DNA from: Pseudomonas viridiflava
GTDB taxonomy: Bacteria > Pseudomonadota > Gammaproteobacteria > Pseudomonadales > Pseudomonadaceae
Length of the DNA stretch: 64,000 nt
Direction: 5' to 3'
Assembly (NCBI RefSeq): GCF_003702045.1
Contig: NZ_RBTP01000065.1
Coordinates: forward strand, 173,775 to 237,774
The position numbers and the translations under genes are program-made. This document shows positions 47,401 to 54,080 of the stretch, one piece after another. How positions within the stretch are numbered: position 1 is the first letter of the stretch; every line of letters starts with the position of its first letter. The notes under the pieces were generated by a model. That model did not search any database and was not told where the DNA came from. It saw nothing but the letters and a program-made list of their open reading frames with translations.

Positions 47401-49062
47401 GTAGGCGGGGTCCAGCGGCACGTAGCCCGCGCCCGCCTTGAGAATCCCCAGCAGACCGATAATCATCTGTGGCCCGCGCTCGACGCAGATTGCGACCCGA
47501 TCATCCGGGCCGATGCCCCGTTCGATCAAGTGATGCGCCAACTGGTTGGCTTTGAGGTTCAGCTCGGCGTAAGTCAGCGCGTTGCCGGTGTGATCGCTGA
47601 CGGCGCAGGCGTCTGGCCGGCGTTCTGCCTGTTGCTCGAAGCGGGTATGGATGAGCTCGTCTTGGGCGTACAGGGTGTCGGTGACGTTAAAGGTCTGCAG
47701 CACCTGTTGGCGTTCGGCCATCGGCATGATCGGGAAGTGCGAAACCGGTGTGTCTTGTTGTTGGACCACCTCGGCAAGCATTGAAAGAATGCGCGTCTGG
47801 ATGTGCTGCACATCTTGGAGCGTGAAGAACGCCGTGTTGAAGTTGAAGTCCAGATAAACGTCTTTGTTCGGGTGATAGTCACACACGAAAATCGCCAGCG
47901 GCAGGCGCTCATACCCGTTGTATTGCGGGAACACGTCGGTCTTGCTGTCCCCGAATACCGTATCGCCGTCAAGACTCTCAAACGACAATGACAGGTCAAA
48001 CAATTGCCGCCGACCTGTCTGGCCCAGTTTCAGAATCCGGTTCAGTTCGGCGATCGGAAATCGTTGATGCCGGTAGCCACGGCGCAGCCTGGCAGACGTC
48101 GTGCGCATCAGGTCCAGAAAGGAACCCTGGGGATCCACGTCGAGACGAACGGGATTCAGGGACGAGAACATTCCCGCCGTGCGCTTCTGGTAAGCCGTTG
48201 TCCGGTTGTGGACGGGCATGCCGATCACGAGGGAGTCCACGCCGGTGGTGCGGCAGAAATAGGTGCTGATGATGCTCATGAAAACATGGGCGAGTGACAG
48301 GTCTTTGCTGCTTGCAAACCGCGCCAGATCATCGAACAGAGCCCTTGGAATCATCATCTGGCTCAGCGCGCTCGGCGCTATGCACCTGTCGCCGCCTGCA
48401 ACACGCGGTTGCAACAGCGGTGGCGGCAGTTCGGCATACAGATCCTGCCAGAATGCCTTGTCACGTTCGAAGCGGCTCGACGCCAGATAGGCTTGATCTT
48501 CTGCCAGAAAGGACAGATAGGCGTTCCCTTGGGGGGGATTGTGATCGTCACGCAGCAGGCCGTTGTAAGCGTCTGCTACTGCGTGAAGCAGCACATGCAC
48601 CGTGACCCCGTCACAGATCAGGTGGTGGTAGCGATGCAGCCAGTAATGGCGATCCGGCCCGCAGCTCACCAGCCTGGCTTCCCACAGCACCTCGCCCAGC
48701 AGGCTGAACGGCTGACGGAAAGCCTCTTGCAGGTAAGCCTTTACGGGTTCTTCGCAAGCCTGTTCGCCCGAAAACTCGACAACGCTCAGCTTCGCTTTGA
48801 CGTCGGGCAGCACACGCTGGCGTACGTTCCCACCCTGCATACTGAACACCAGGCGCAAGGACTCATGGCGATCCACGACCATCTGGAGCGCTTGCTCAAA
48901 CAACGCAAGGTCCAGTTCACCCTTGATCTCAAGGACCATGCCGATGTTGTAGTAGGGCAGCTCAGGGTTCGCGATCTGGTCAAACCATATGCCTTGCTGA
49001 GGGGACGTCAGTTCGAAGTCCTGGTTTTCATCGTCGAACATTGGCAAGTCAGCGGAGGTCAT
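38476..49062 (-). CDS. three-module nonribosomal peptide synthetase (predicted Thr-Ser-Pro, with TE)
   Basis: A 3528-aa NRPS. Domains in order: C1 (18-450, HHLICDG), A1 (470-960), T1 (Ser1017), C2 (1100-1540, HHLVLDH, with the extra HHLHAERGD motif of dual C/E domains), A2 (1555-2045), T2 (Ser2098), C3 (2165-2590, HHAILDG), A3 (2610-3125), T3 (Ser3176) and TE (3230-3500, GWSYGG with Ser3307, and EGDH). Specificity codes read by alignment to GrsA: A1 DFWNVGMVH (Thr), A2 DVWHLSLID (Ser), A3 DVQFNAHVA (nearest Pro). An N-terminal C domain implies an acyl starter. The start at 49062 has AGGTG upstream; a frame start at 49179 would cover the palindrome site. Product unknown. Confidence 0.92.
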   Translation of the reverse strand: MTSADLPMFDDENQDFELTSPQQGIWFDQIANPELPYYNIGMVLEIKGELDLALFEQALQMVVDRHESLRLVFSMQGGNVRQRVLPDVKAKLSVVEFSGEQACEEPVKAYLQEAFRQPFSLLGEVLWEARLVSCGPDRHYWLHRYHHLICDGVTVHVLLHAVADAYNGLLRDDHNPPQGNAYLSFLAEDQAYLASSRFERDKAFWQDLYAELPPPLLQPRVAGGDRCIAPSALSQMMIPRALFDDLARFASSKDLSLAHVFMSIISTYFCRTTGVDSLVIGMPVHNRTTAYQKRTAGMFSSLNPVRLDVDPQGSFLDLMRTTSARLRRGYRHQRFPIAELNRILKLGQTGRRQLFDLSLSFESLDGDTVFGDSKTDVFPQYNGYERLPLAIFVCDYHPNKDVYLDFNFNTAFFTLQDVQHIQTRILSMLAEVVQQQDTPVSHFPIMPMAERQQVLQTFNVTDTLYAQDELIHTRFEQQAERRPDACAVSDHTGNALTYAELNLKANQLAHHLIERGIGPDDRVAICVERGPQMIIGLLGILKAGAGYVPLDPAYPAERLAYLLQDSAPAAVLVHAATVDVLSLDSLPVIDLDAAALCTQPAQNPHVASLTPDRLAYVIYTSGSTGLPKGVQVEHRNVIRLFSATDAWFGFNSTDVWALFHSFAFDFSVWEIWGALIHGGQLLIVPQLVSRSPRQCYALICEAGVTVLNQTPGAFRQLIAAQAESQQAHSLRQVVFGGEALDTATLKPWYARSGNAGTQLVNMYGITETTVHVTWYPLQAADADRAGISPIGQRIPDLQLYVLDARREPVPVGVAGELYVGGAGITRGYLNRPELNEERFLPNPFSEQPGARLYRSGDLVQWSADGSLQYLGRNDEQVKIRGFRIELGEIEARLAEHEAVKEAVLMAREDAAGDRRLVAYFTANGDVALNVLREHLQSHLPDHMVPAAYVRLESLPLTANGKLDRKALPDPDQSALVSRDYQAPQGAIERAIADIWQDLLGIDQVGRDDYFFELGGHSLLAVKLIERMRHINLSADMRVLFGQPTLAALARAVGDVTELVIPANLIPENCARITPDMLPLVNLDQTSIDRITASIPGGVANVQDIYALAPLQEGILYHHLHAERGDPYVLKSVFAFHDQARLDAFSQALQQLIQRHDILRTSLLWEGLEEPVQVVWRNASLAVETLELDPEQGDISTQLQQRHDPRHARLDLRQAPLMRLVSAYDAPRQRYVSLLLCHHLVLDHTALDVMRDEIRALMGHEGHELPASVPYRNYVAQARLGVSIETHKAFFSSMLGDIDEPTLPLGLHQVRGDGSGIEEVHHHIDHDLNQRLRKQARLSGVSAASLMHLAWALVVAGFSGRDAVVFGTVLLGRMSGAAGTDRALGMFINTLPIRIDVGQQGARAGVQATHARLSAMLEHEHASLALAQRCSGVPGDLPLFSALLNYRHSDSEALNHEAGTVWAGIDVLNVEERSNYLLTLNVDDRGEDFILNAQTIADIGAQRVCDYMQVTLERLAAALEHAPQAPLHSLSVLPEQEHNRLLVDFNATEFDYPLEQTLHGLFEAQVERTPDAVAVVHGERRLSYRELNNQANQLAHHLLDIGVKPDTRVAICAERSESMVIGLLAILKAGGGYVPFDPAYPADRIAYMLQDSAPVAVLVQRATLSLLSGASVPVIDLDSQSTQGQSVTNPHVPGLTSSHLAYVLYTSGSTGTPKGVMNEHRGVVNRLLWARDHYTVNKTDRVLQKTPYSFDVSVWEFFLPLLTGAQLHMARPGGHQDPAYLAQVIREQRITLMHFVPSMLDVFLEHGDSEGFSDLRRVLCSGEALPGHLVRRFKAQLPDIALHNLYGPTEAAIDVTAWDCSGADTPDNTPIGRPVANTRIYLLDVHQQPVPAGVAGEIYIGGVQVARGYLNRAQLTAERFLSDPFSDDPASRLYRTGDLGRWLGDGTLEYLGRNDFQVKIRGLRIELGEIEAQLLACEGIRDAVVIARQETEGDAYLVGYLVSTHAQELSSQSLQNHLRQQVPDYMVPRHLIQVERFPLNANGKLDRKALPEPAETLGSSDTTAPRTALERALAQLWKDNLKRDVPGIHDNYFMLGGDSLKVIHLQIRAREQGMALTLAQIYQNPTIARLAELLNAQQAFSLPVQAIAHVKPFAQVSEDVRRISEGVFDDVFAASQLQVGMIYHSMMHPESAIYHDIFRYRLRLRWDAASWERACDVLIRRHPALRMSFDMGHAATPMARVHATVVSPVQVIDVTAMSPTERTQAVAAYVEERKRAHQEWNQAPLYRFCVFVAEDDIDLVFSFHHAILDGWSVAALMHDLITLYTSTPETASLPALSTTPADFVALEREAMAADEHRLFWSEYLREAPAASMTSWAHAVAPDPVPHRTAYRELPAADLARLEAFCQAQDLPLRSVLLTAHGFAQAIMSNQKEVLCGVISHGRPEFEDTASVLGLFLNTLPVRFNTLGKSWIELVRASITQEQAVFTHRRYPFALIHRETDVALNVVFNYVDFYVLKDVLAQHEDILIDWETTEASNYDLLTTLGRHPANGSLMLKMDYRTARVAESQVEAYTEYLLRTLALMMEAPQAGPCIPAWSPVLEQPSPVPGVTAAHGNLASLLRDSFARHDAKTALSFGETRWSYRQLSDASAQMTSWLHRHNIGQGDRVAIMMPRSPELIVALLGVIQSGAAYVPIDLSFPPDRIRLILDDSQPSLVLFADASEHLATSLAEQTHSRHWDSVVAGFDTDTRRAHERVAVLAAGIEADDNAYVLYTSGSTGRPKGVAMPHRALTHLILWQNREQAQDIDPAVSLKTLQYSSISFDVSFQEILSTLTCGAELVMIEEALRYDFIQLLKLIDVQQINRLFLPYVAFQGLAEVAMQLGIVPLSLRRINVAGEQLKITSEIRNLIDGLEACQVENHYGPTETHVATRLKLEGATDTWPNMPSIGTPIDGVRLHVLDAAGNACQVGVIGELFIEGPCLANGYWDRSDLTDERFVYRQLEGQTCRLYETGDIGFYLPWGDLVYQGRGDAQVKIRGYRVELGEIEVAMLGSARFGADIRQVAVIDKPANDGSRYLVGFVQAMPGRTPDLDQLKAEMRLALPDYMVPSTLVSIEQLPLGPTGKIDRLQLQKVVIENTLLRPFTAPRNATEDLLQAYWQEALGLEDISVHDNFFEVGGNSLKAVQLVAKLVMHQGLEPSLSDFIQAPTIAEFAQVLQGTEAGHGATGALVDFKNAAGKPAVFMVHPIGGHVLCYAALARVLKDQVNLHALQAPGTWDARAPIASVLDQATYYADAIEQVVPQGPLNIGGWSYGGVVAYELGSELQRRGRLVHNVFLLDTIVRLNQGQVEIERSEFINWFMWELLSGDGQKDYDYKALDFSSSSDSQAFAAIRQHGINLGIFDETITVTALDQLFSVFHANWQGMLDYSFPPRDLPVTLFAADVELPDVLQGPHEMVGTAFGDPYRGWRALSPRVQRIAVEGDHLTMMREPHIQRVGTFIRSQMDAALTVKPGNGAASTAPSALKGSTQVKTV

Positions 49063-49093
49063 GTTGGCACCTGCATTCAAGTCACCTTGGGCT

Positions 49094-49123
49094 TGTCGAC
49101 AGCGGGCATATCGGCTGTCGACA
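49094..49123. promoter_or_regulatory. paired TGTCGACA palindromes upstream of the NRPS gene
   Basis: TGTCGACA occurs at 49094-49101 and 49116-49123. Each copy is itself a perfect palindrome, and centres lie 22 bases apart (two helix turns). Together they make a 9-bp inverted repeat (TGTCGACAG/CTGTCGACA) around 12 bases, 32-61 bases before the NRPS start codon. A likely regulator binding site; the protein is not identified and no regulator gene lies in this cluster. Confidence 0.6.
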
Positions 49124-49559
49124 CATAGAGTAGGGGGCGGCGTCGTCTCTACGGGGAAGGCTTCAGCGGCCGAGGTCACCCGTGTGACGTACCGGCGAAG
49201 CGGATCTGCAGTCGTGCATTGAAGTCGGCGGATGCCAACGCGCAGGATCAGCCAGGACCGAAGACGATCGGTGGGCCGTTATTAGGCGTTTGCGCAGGGG
49301 ATAAATCTGTACAGGAAAGTCAGGACATCCTGCTTGGTCGGTACGGCGGAGCGCGGGTATCAAGACTGCTGAGCGGTGCGCTGACTGCAGAATGAGTCAG
49401 GCCGAACCGCTTCCCTGCGGTTGCGAAGGGGCCCGTGTACGTCCTACAAGCAGACGTTTGGGCGCTCTGGTCACGTCGAGCATGGGCCTGAATAAAGGTG
49501 TTAATGCTGAGGAGCGCAACGCCACGTTTAGGCCATGCCGGGCAAGCGAACACTGATCC
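49124..49559. other. intergenic region between hydrolase and NRPS genes
   Basis: About 435 bases without a convincing gene. Short open frames here lack ribosome sites and family likeness. It presumably carries the NRPS promoter; no clear -35/-10 or -24/-12 was recognised on the minus strand. Confidence 0.4.
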
Positions 49560-50639
49560 CTATTTGCCTGCCAAGTGCGGCTTTTCGGTCTGCTGCATGA
49601 ACTGCTCCAGTTCCTTGCTGTAGAACTTCGCCATGCTGGTCGTGCCATGACCCCGGGTGTCGGCACTGGCCGGGATCAGCAACAGCCTGGCGTTCTTGAC
49701 CTCTTTTAACGAGGCTTCGAGCAACCCGGTTTCTGGAGGGTTGCGTTCGTCGTCTGCCGCGTTTATCGCCAGTACCGGCGCCTGGATTTTATTCAAACCC
49801 TTGGACGCGTCGTAATCGGCGGAGGACTGCCATTGATAAATGAAGTCGTTGGCGTCGGACGTCTGTGGCGAGTTCAGCCGGTCATCCACGTACTTGTCAG
49901 CCAGCGCCCGGGACGGCGCCACTGCCTGATAGGCCAGATTGCCGCCGCTGGTGCCGATGCTGAACATTGCGTTGGCCAGGCTCAGGGACGGCGGCTGGGT
50001 GGTGTAGTTGCCTTTGTTCCAGGCCGGATCCTGCTTGATCGACTCCACGAGCAGTCGGCGCATCATCCAGTTGCGTGACGACATTGCAGTGGGTTGTGAG
50101 GCCATTGGCACGAGCGCATCCATCATGTTCGGCCAGGTCTGACCCCACATCCAGGTTTGCATGCCCCCCATTGAGTTGCCGATGACCAGCCTCAGGTGCT
50201 TGATGCCAAGCCCTTCAGTCACCAGTCGATACTGCGCTTGAACCATGTCGGCGTAGTTATAGTTCGGAAAGCTGGCGCGCAGGCCGTCCGAGGGTTTGGT
50301 CGATTGCCCGACCCCAATACCATCGGTGGAAATGATGTAGTACTTGCTCGCACTCAGGGGCTGGCCTTCGCCGAATAACTCACCTCCGAAATCCTTGGCC
50401 AAAACGTCGCTGCCGGGCCGGTAAGTGCCGTGCAGAAACAGAATGGCAGGGTTTTTCGGATCGCCGAGCGTGACGTAGTGCAGTTTCAGGTGGGTGAGTT
50501 TTTCACCCGTATGGAAGGTGAACTCCGGGGCGACCCAGTCGCCTTCTTTCGCTGCCGGAAGGGGCGCAGCATGGACGCCGGAAGTGAGGCAAAGCAAAAA
50601 CATCAGCCCTGTGGCCGTCCGCAAATGGGAGCGCTGCAT
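49560..50639 (-). CDS. exported alpha/beta-hydrolase, MetX-like
   Basis: A 359-aa alpha/beta-hydrolase-fold protein. The first 25 residues (MQRSHLRTATGLMFLLCLTSGVHAA) are a signal peptide, so it acts in the periplasm or outside. The HLKLHYVTLGDPKNPAILFLHGTYRPG segment, the nucleophile elbow VIGNSMGGMQTWMW (Ser) and the late Asp (INAADDERNPP) and His (RGHGTTS) resemble homoserine O-acetyltransferases. The leader and missing cytoplasmic context argue for a secreted esterase or acylase. It lies upstream of the NRPS in the same direction, 497 bases away, so a role in maturing or hydrolysing the NRPS product is possible. Confidence 0.78.
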   Translation of the reverse strand: MQRSHLRTATGLMFLLCLTSGVHAAPLPAAKEGDWVAPEFTFHTGEKLTHLKLHYVTLGDPKNPAILFLHGTYRPGSDVLAKDFGGELFGEGQPLSASKYYIISTDGIGVGQSTKPSDGLRASFPNYNYADMVQAQYRLVTEGLGIKHLRLVIGNSMGGMQTWMWGQTWPNMMDALVPMASQPTAMSSRNWMMRRLLVESIKQDPAWNKGNYTTQPPSLSLANAMFSIGTSGGNLAYQAVAPSRALADKYVDDRLNSPQTSDANDFIYQWQSSADYDASKGLNKIQAPVLAINAADDERNPPETGLLEASLKEVKNARLLLIPASADTRGHGTTSMAKFYSKELEQFMQQTEKPHLAGK

Positions 50640-50766
50640 GAAAGGTGTCCTGTCTGGTTTTTTATTGTCAGGTCGTCTGCGTGCGGGACGGATATTCCTC
50701 TTGTGATCGTATTTTGTGAAGTTATTTTTTTCTTAACAACTCTTAACATGCTTGAGGGTTCGGCAA

Positions 50767-50790
50767 AGAAAAAAGGACCTTCGGTCCTTG
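50767..50790 (-). terminator. rho-independent terminator after the YdeP-like gene
   Basis: On the minus strand AAGGACC, loop GAA, GGTCCTT, then TTTTC (stem at 50773-50789). It lies about 115 bases beyond the stop of the molybdopterin oxidoreductase gene. Confidence 0.8.
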
Positions 50791-50902
50791 TCTTGTTTGT
50801 GCCATGTCATGAGGGGTGAGATTGCACGTCGAGTTGCTTTTTCGGGCTGTCTGCAGCGTTGCTCGAACATCACAAAATGCTCGAACAACGGCAGATATCT
50901 TC

Positions 50903-53206
50903 CTACCGAAGTGCCGGGCTCAACCGCACCGGCACTGATTTAGCCGCTGGCACCTTGCTGCGCTCGGCGTGGTGCCAGATCGGGATCAGCGCGTTGCACT
51001 CCGGGTAGTAAGCCCCGGCGCAACCTTGCGGTATGTCGTAAGCGATGATTTCGAACGGACCGACCTGTCGCTTGATTTCAGGCTCCACGGCGGTGGTCAG
51101 CATTACCCGCTCGCCAGCCTTGAAGCCCAGTCGCTCAATGTCGTTGCAATGCATGAAGATCACCTCGCGGGTGCCGCTCACGCCCCTGAAACGATCGTCG
51201 TAGCCGTAGATGGTGGTGTTGAACTGGTCGTTGCTGCGCAGCGTCATCAGTTGCAGCACGTCACGAGCAGCCCCTGGAAGGCTGATGTCATCGTTCTCGA
51301 CCAGCGTTGCTGGCGTGATGAACTGCGCCTTACCGCTTTCGGTGTTCCATTTGCGTTGAGCAGCGGCAAGCGGACGATGGAACCCGCCGGGTTCGGCCAT
51401 ACGGGTTTCCATGTCATGGAAGATCTCAGGGTAAATTGTGCCGATTGCGGACCGGATCCTGGCGTAGTCGTCAGCCCATGCCTGCCAGTCAATCGTTTGG
51501 CTGCCGGACAGGGTGGCCATCGCCAGACCTGCAACGATAGCGGCCTCGGCTCGCACGTGTGGCCCGACCGGCTCGGCGCTGCCTTTCCAGCCATGTATGC
51601 AACCGGTGCTGTCTTCGGTGGTGTAGGTTTGCTCGACGCCGTTCTGCCGGTCGATCTCGATACGGCCCAGGCAGGGCAGCAGCCACGCGTTGTGAGCGGC
51701 CACCAGGTGCGTGCGATTGAGTTTGGTCGCGATCTGAACGCTCAGGTCCAGCCCTCGCCAGGCCGGTTCCATGCGAGAGGTGTCGGGGATGGCTCGCAAA
51801 AAGTTGCCACCCAAACCCACGAAGCCACGCACGCGTCCGTCCAGAATCCCTTCGCAGGCGTCCACCGTAGCGAGGCCTTTCTGGTCGGGAACCTTGAAGC
51901 CAAACTGTTGCTCGATCAGATCTGCAGGGACTTTCTTCGGGTCTTCGGTGATGCCGACGGTTCGCTGGCCCTGCACGTTGGAGTGGCCGCGCACCGGGCA
52001 GATACCGGCACCCGGCTTACCGATATTGCCGCGCATCAGCATCAGATTGACCAGCATCTGTACGTTGGTCACGCCGCGACGGTGTTGGGTGAGGCCCATT
52101 CCGTAGACGAACATCACGCGCTGACTGCGGGCATAAACAGTGGCCGCCGCTTCCAGCGCCCCCCGTGTCAGGCCGCTCTGGCGCTCCAGGTCAGGCCACG
52201 TACAGTGGCGTACGTAGTCGGTAAAGGCTTCGAAGCCCTGCGTATGGCTGGCGATGAAGGCATGGTCCAGTACGGCGGGCATGCCTTTCGCGCAAGCCTC
52301 GTCTTCCATGTCCAGCAACGCCTTTGCAATACCGGTGATGGCGGCCGTGTCACCGCCGGTTGTCACCTGATGGTATTGCGTACTGATAACGGTGGAGCCA
52401 GGAATCAGCATCTCGCTGGGCGACTGTGGATTGACGAACCGTTCAAGCCCACGCTCGCGCAACGGATTGAAGGTGATGATCGGCACGTCGCGCTGACGGG
52501 CCTCTTGCAGCTGGTGAAGCATGCGCGGACTGTTGCTGCCAACGTTCTGGCCGAAGAAAAACAGGCAGTCGGTGTGTTCGAAATCGTCCAGCGTCACGGT
52601 GCCGACGGGCACGCCGATACTTTCCTGCAAACCGACCGAGGTGCTTTCGTGGCACATGTTGGAGCTGTCGGGCAGGTTGTTGGAGCCGTAGGCGCGGGCG
52701 AACAACTGGTACATGAACGACGTTTCCAGCGATGCTCGCCCGGAGGCGTAAAACACCACGCTGTCCGGCGCCATGCCCTTGAGCTGTTCGCCGATCTCCC
52801 GGTAAGCCTCTTCCCAAGACGTTTCCAGGTAGCGGTCGCTTTGGGCGTCGTAGCGCAGAGGATGGGTCAGGCGGCCATGCTGTTCCAGGTCGTAATCCGG
52901 CCATTCACGCAGTTCAGTAAGCGTGTGCGCGGCAAAAAAAGTCGGGTCAGTCTTCTTTGAGGTCAGTTCCCAGGCGGTGGCTTTCGCGCCGTTTTCACAG
53001 AACTCAAGTGCCCGAGGGTGTCCGGGCTTGGCCCAGGCGCAACTGACGCAGGCGAAACCATCCGGTTTATTCTGTTTAAACAAGGCGACAGGTGCCTTTG
53101 CCAGCGTCTGCTCGCGCCACAGAATCTGCGCCACTGACTTCGCCGACCCCCAACCGCCGCTGGCGTTGGTATAGGGTTTGAAACGGGTTTTGGGGTAAAT
53201 CAGCAT
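50903..53206 (-). CDS. FdhF/YdeP family molybdopterin oxidoreductase
   Basis: A 767-aa protein of the formate-dehydrogenase-alpha-like YdeP family, binding bis-MGD molybdopterin. N-terminal ACVSCAWAKPGHPRALEFCENGAKA retains CxxC plus one Cys. The central region has YASGRASLETSFMYQLFARAYGSNNLPDSSNMCHESTS and YGMGLTQHRRGVTNVQMLVNLMLMRGNIGKPGAG. The MGD-binding C-terminal domain starts near residue 640 (LMTLRSNDQFNTTIYGYDDRFRG). No Tat signal, so cytoplasmic. Homologues are linked with acid resistance in E. coli, but the substrate is not established. Single-gene unit with its own terminator. Confidence 0.9.
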   Translation of the reverse strand: MLIYPKTRFKPYTNASGGWGSAKSVAQILWREQTLAKAPVALFKQNKPDGFACVSCAWAKPGHPRALEFCENGAKATAWELTSKKTDPTFFAAHTLTELREWPDYDLEQHGRLTHPLRYDAQSDRYLETSWEEAYREIGEQLKGMAPDSVVFYASGRASLETSFMYQLFARAYGSNNLPDSSNMCHESTSVGLQESIGVPVGTVTLDDFEHTDCLFFFGQNVGSNSPRMLHQLQEARQRDVPIITFNPLRERGLERFVNPQSPSEMLIPGSTVISTQYHQVTTGGDTAAITGIAKALLDMEDEACAKGMPAVLDHAFIASHTQGFEAFTDYVRHCTWPDLERQSGLTRGALEAAATVYARSQRVMFVYGMGLTQHRRGVTNVQMLVNLMLMRGNIGKPGAGICPVRGHSNVQGQRTVGITEDPKKVPADLIEQQFGFKVPDQKGLATVDACEGILDGRVRGFVGLGGNFLRAIPDTSRMEPAWRGLDLSVQIATKLNRTHLVAAHNAWLLPCLGRIEIDRQNGVEQTYTTEDSTGCIHGWKGSAEPVGPHVRAEAAIVAGLAMATLSGSQTIDWQAWADDYARIRSAIGTIYPEIFHDMETRMAEPGGFHRPLAAAQRKWNTESGKAQFITPATLVENDDISLPGAARDVLQLMTLRSNDQFNTTIYGYDDRFRGVSGTREVIFMHCNDIERLGFKAGERVMLTTAVEPEIKRQVGPFEIIAYDIPQGCAGAYYPECNALIPIWHHAERSKVPAAKSVPVRLSPALR

Positions 53207-53407
53207 CGGTCGCTCCCAGGCGTTCAGCAGGCTGCTTGATAAGGCTGGGACGAGGTGGGTTGTCGAAAGGTTCAGCGCATTTCGAGACGGGGACGTCGGT
53301 AAGCAACGCTCAACGGGTTCAAGGAGCGAGCAACTGACTGGCAGGTCTGTACGTCAGTCGCAACGTCCTCGGCAGGCCCTTACGAGAGCCTGCGTCGGAC
53401 GCCCATT

Positions 53408-53836
53408 CTACTTCGCGGTGAAGAAGCTCAAGCCCTTGCCAACCGCACAGTCATAACTCACGGGCTGTCCAGTCTGCTGGTAACCGGGAACACTGAGTGT
53501 GGTCATGCTGAAATCGGCCTTGCCGTCAGGCCGTACTCGGTAACGGATGAATTGCTCGATGGGCTTGTTATCACGATCGAGCGTGAAATGGGTGTCGGAG
53601 AACGCAAGCATGCCATCAGGCGTGACCCGGTACGCATCGATGCGTTTGCCACCCTGAGTCTTGGATGGCTCGGCGCCCTTGATTGAGGACGTGCACTGGC
53701 CGAGGTCGATCACCACCGAGACAGACTCCCCTGTGTTCAAGGCTTTGATGATGGAAGGCTGGTCGCGAAGGGCATCGCCGGCAAAAGCGAAGGCGGGCAG
53801 TGACAGGGCAAGGAATGCAGCGCAGTAACGTTTCAT
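53408..53836 (-). CDS. VirK family secreted protein
   Basis: A 142-aa protein. Residues 1-19 (MKRYCAAFLALSLPAFAFA) are a clear signal peptide. The mature part (SIIKALNTGESVSVVIDLGQCTS, then DGMLAFSDTHFTLDRDNKP and IEQFIRYRVRPDGKADFSM) matches the VirK family of plant-associated bacteria, named after a plasmid-encoded Agrobacterium gene of unclear function. The two Cys residues of the mature protein may form a disulfide. GGAG upstream supports the ATG at 53836; the open frame to 54280 overlaps the chemoreceptor gene antisense and is not used. Confidence 0.8.
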   Translation of the reverse strand: MKRYCAAFLALSLPAFAFAGDALRDQPSIIKALNTGESVSVVIDLGQCTSSIKGAEPSKTQGGKRIDAYRVTPDGMLAFSDTHFTLDRDNKPIEQFIRYRVRPDGKADFSMTTLSVPGYQQTGQPVSYDCAVGKGLSFFTAK

Positions 53837-54080
53837 GGCGGTGGATCTCCAGCAATGCAGACTGGTCGTACCGTCACTGCGATGCAGGGTTTTGCCGAGT
53901 GACAGGGACCAGTCATGTCCGGGGTTATTGGGCAGCCAGAACCCTACCATAAGGTTTTTTCCCGGTGGGCCTCCTGTCGAGGTGGCCTGCATGAAAGTTT
54001 GCGTGGTTATCCTTTTCAGGCCTCTGCCGATACAAAGGATGGTGGCAATATGGCAGCCGTCTTGAGGAAGAGGATTCGAA

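Noticed and set aside
50969..52960. 663-codon open frame opposite the YdeP-like gene
   Set aside because: No family motif and it mirrors the codon structure of the real gene; no ribosome site.
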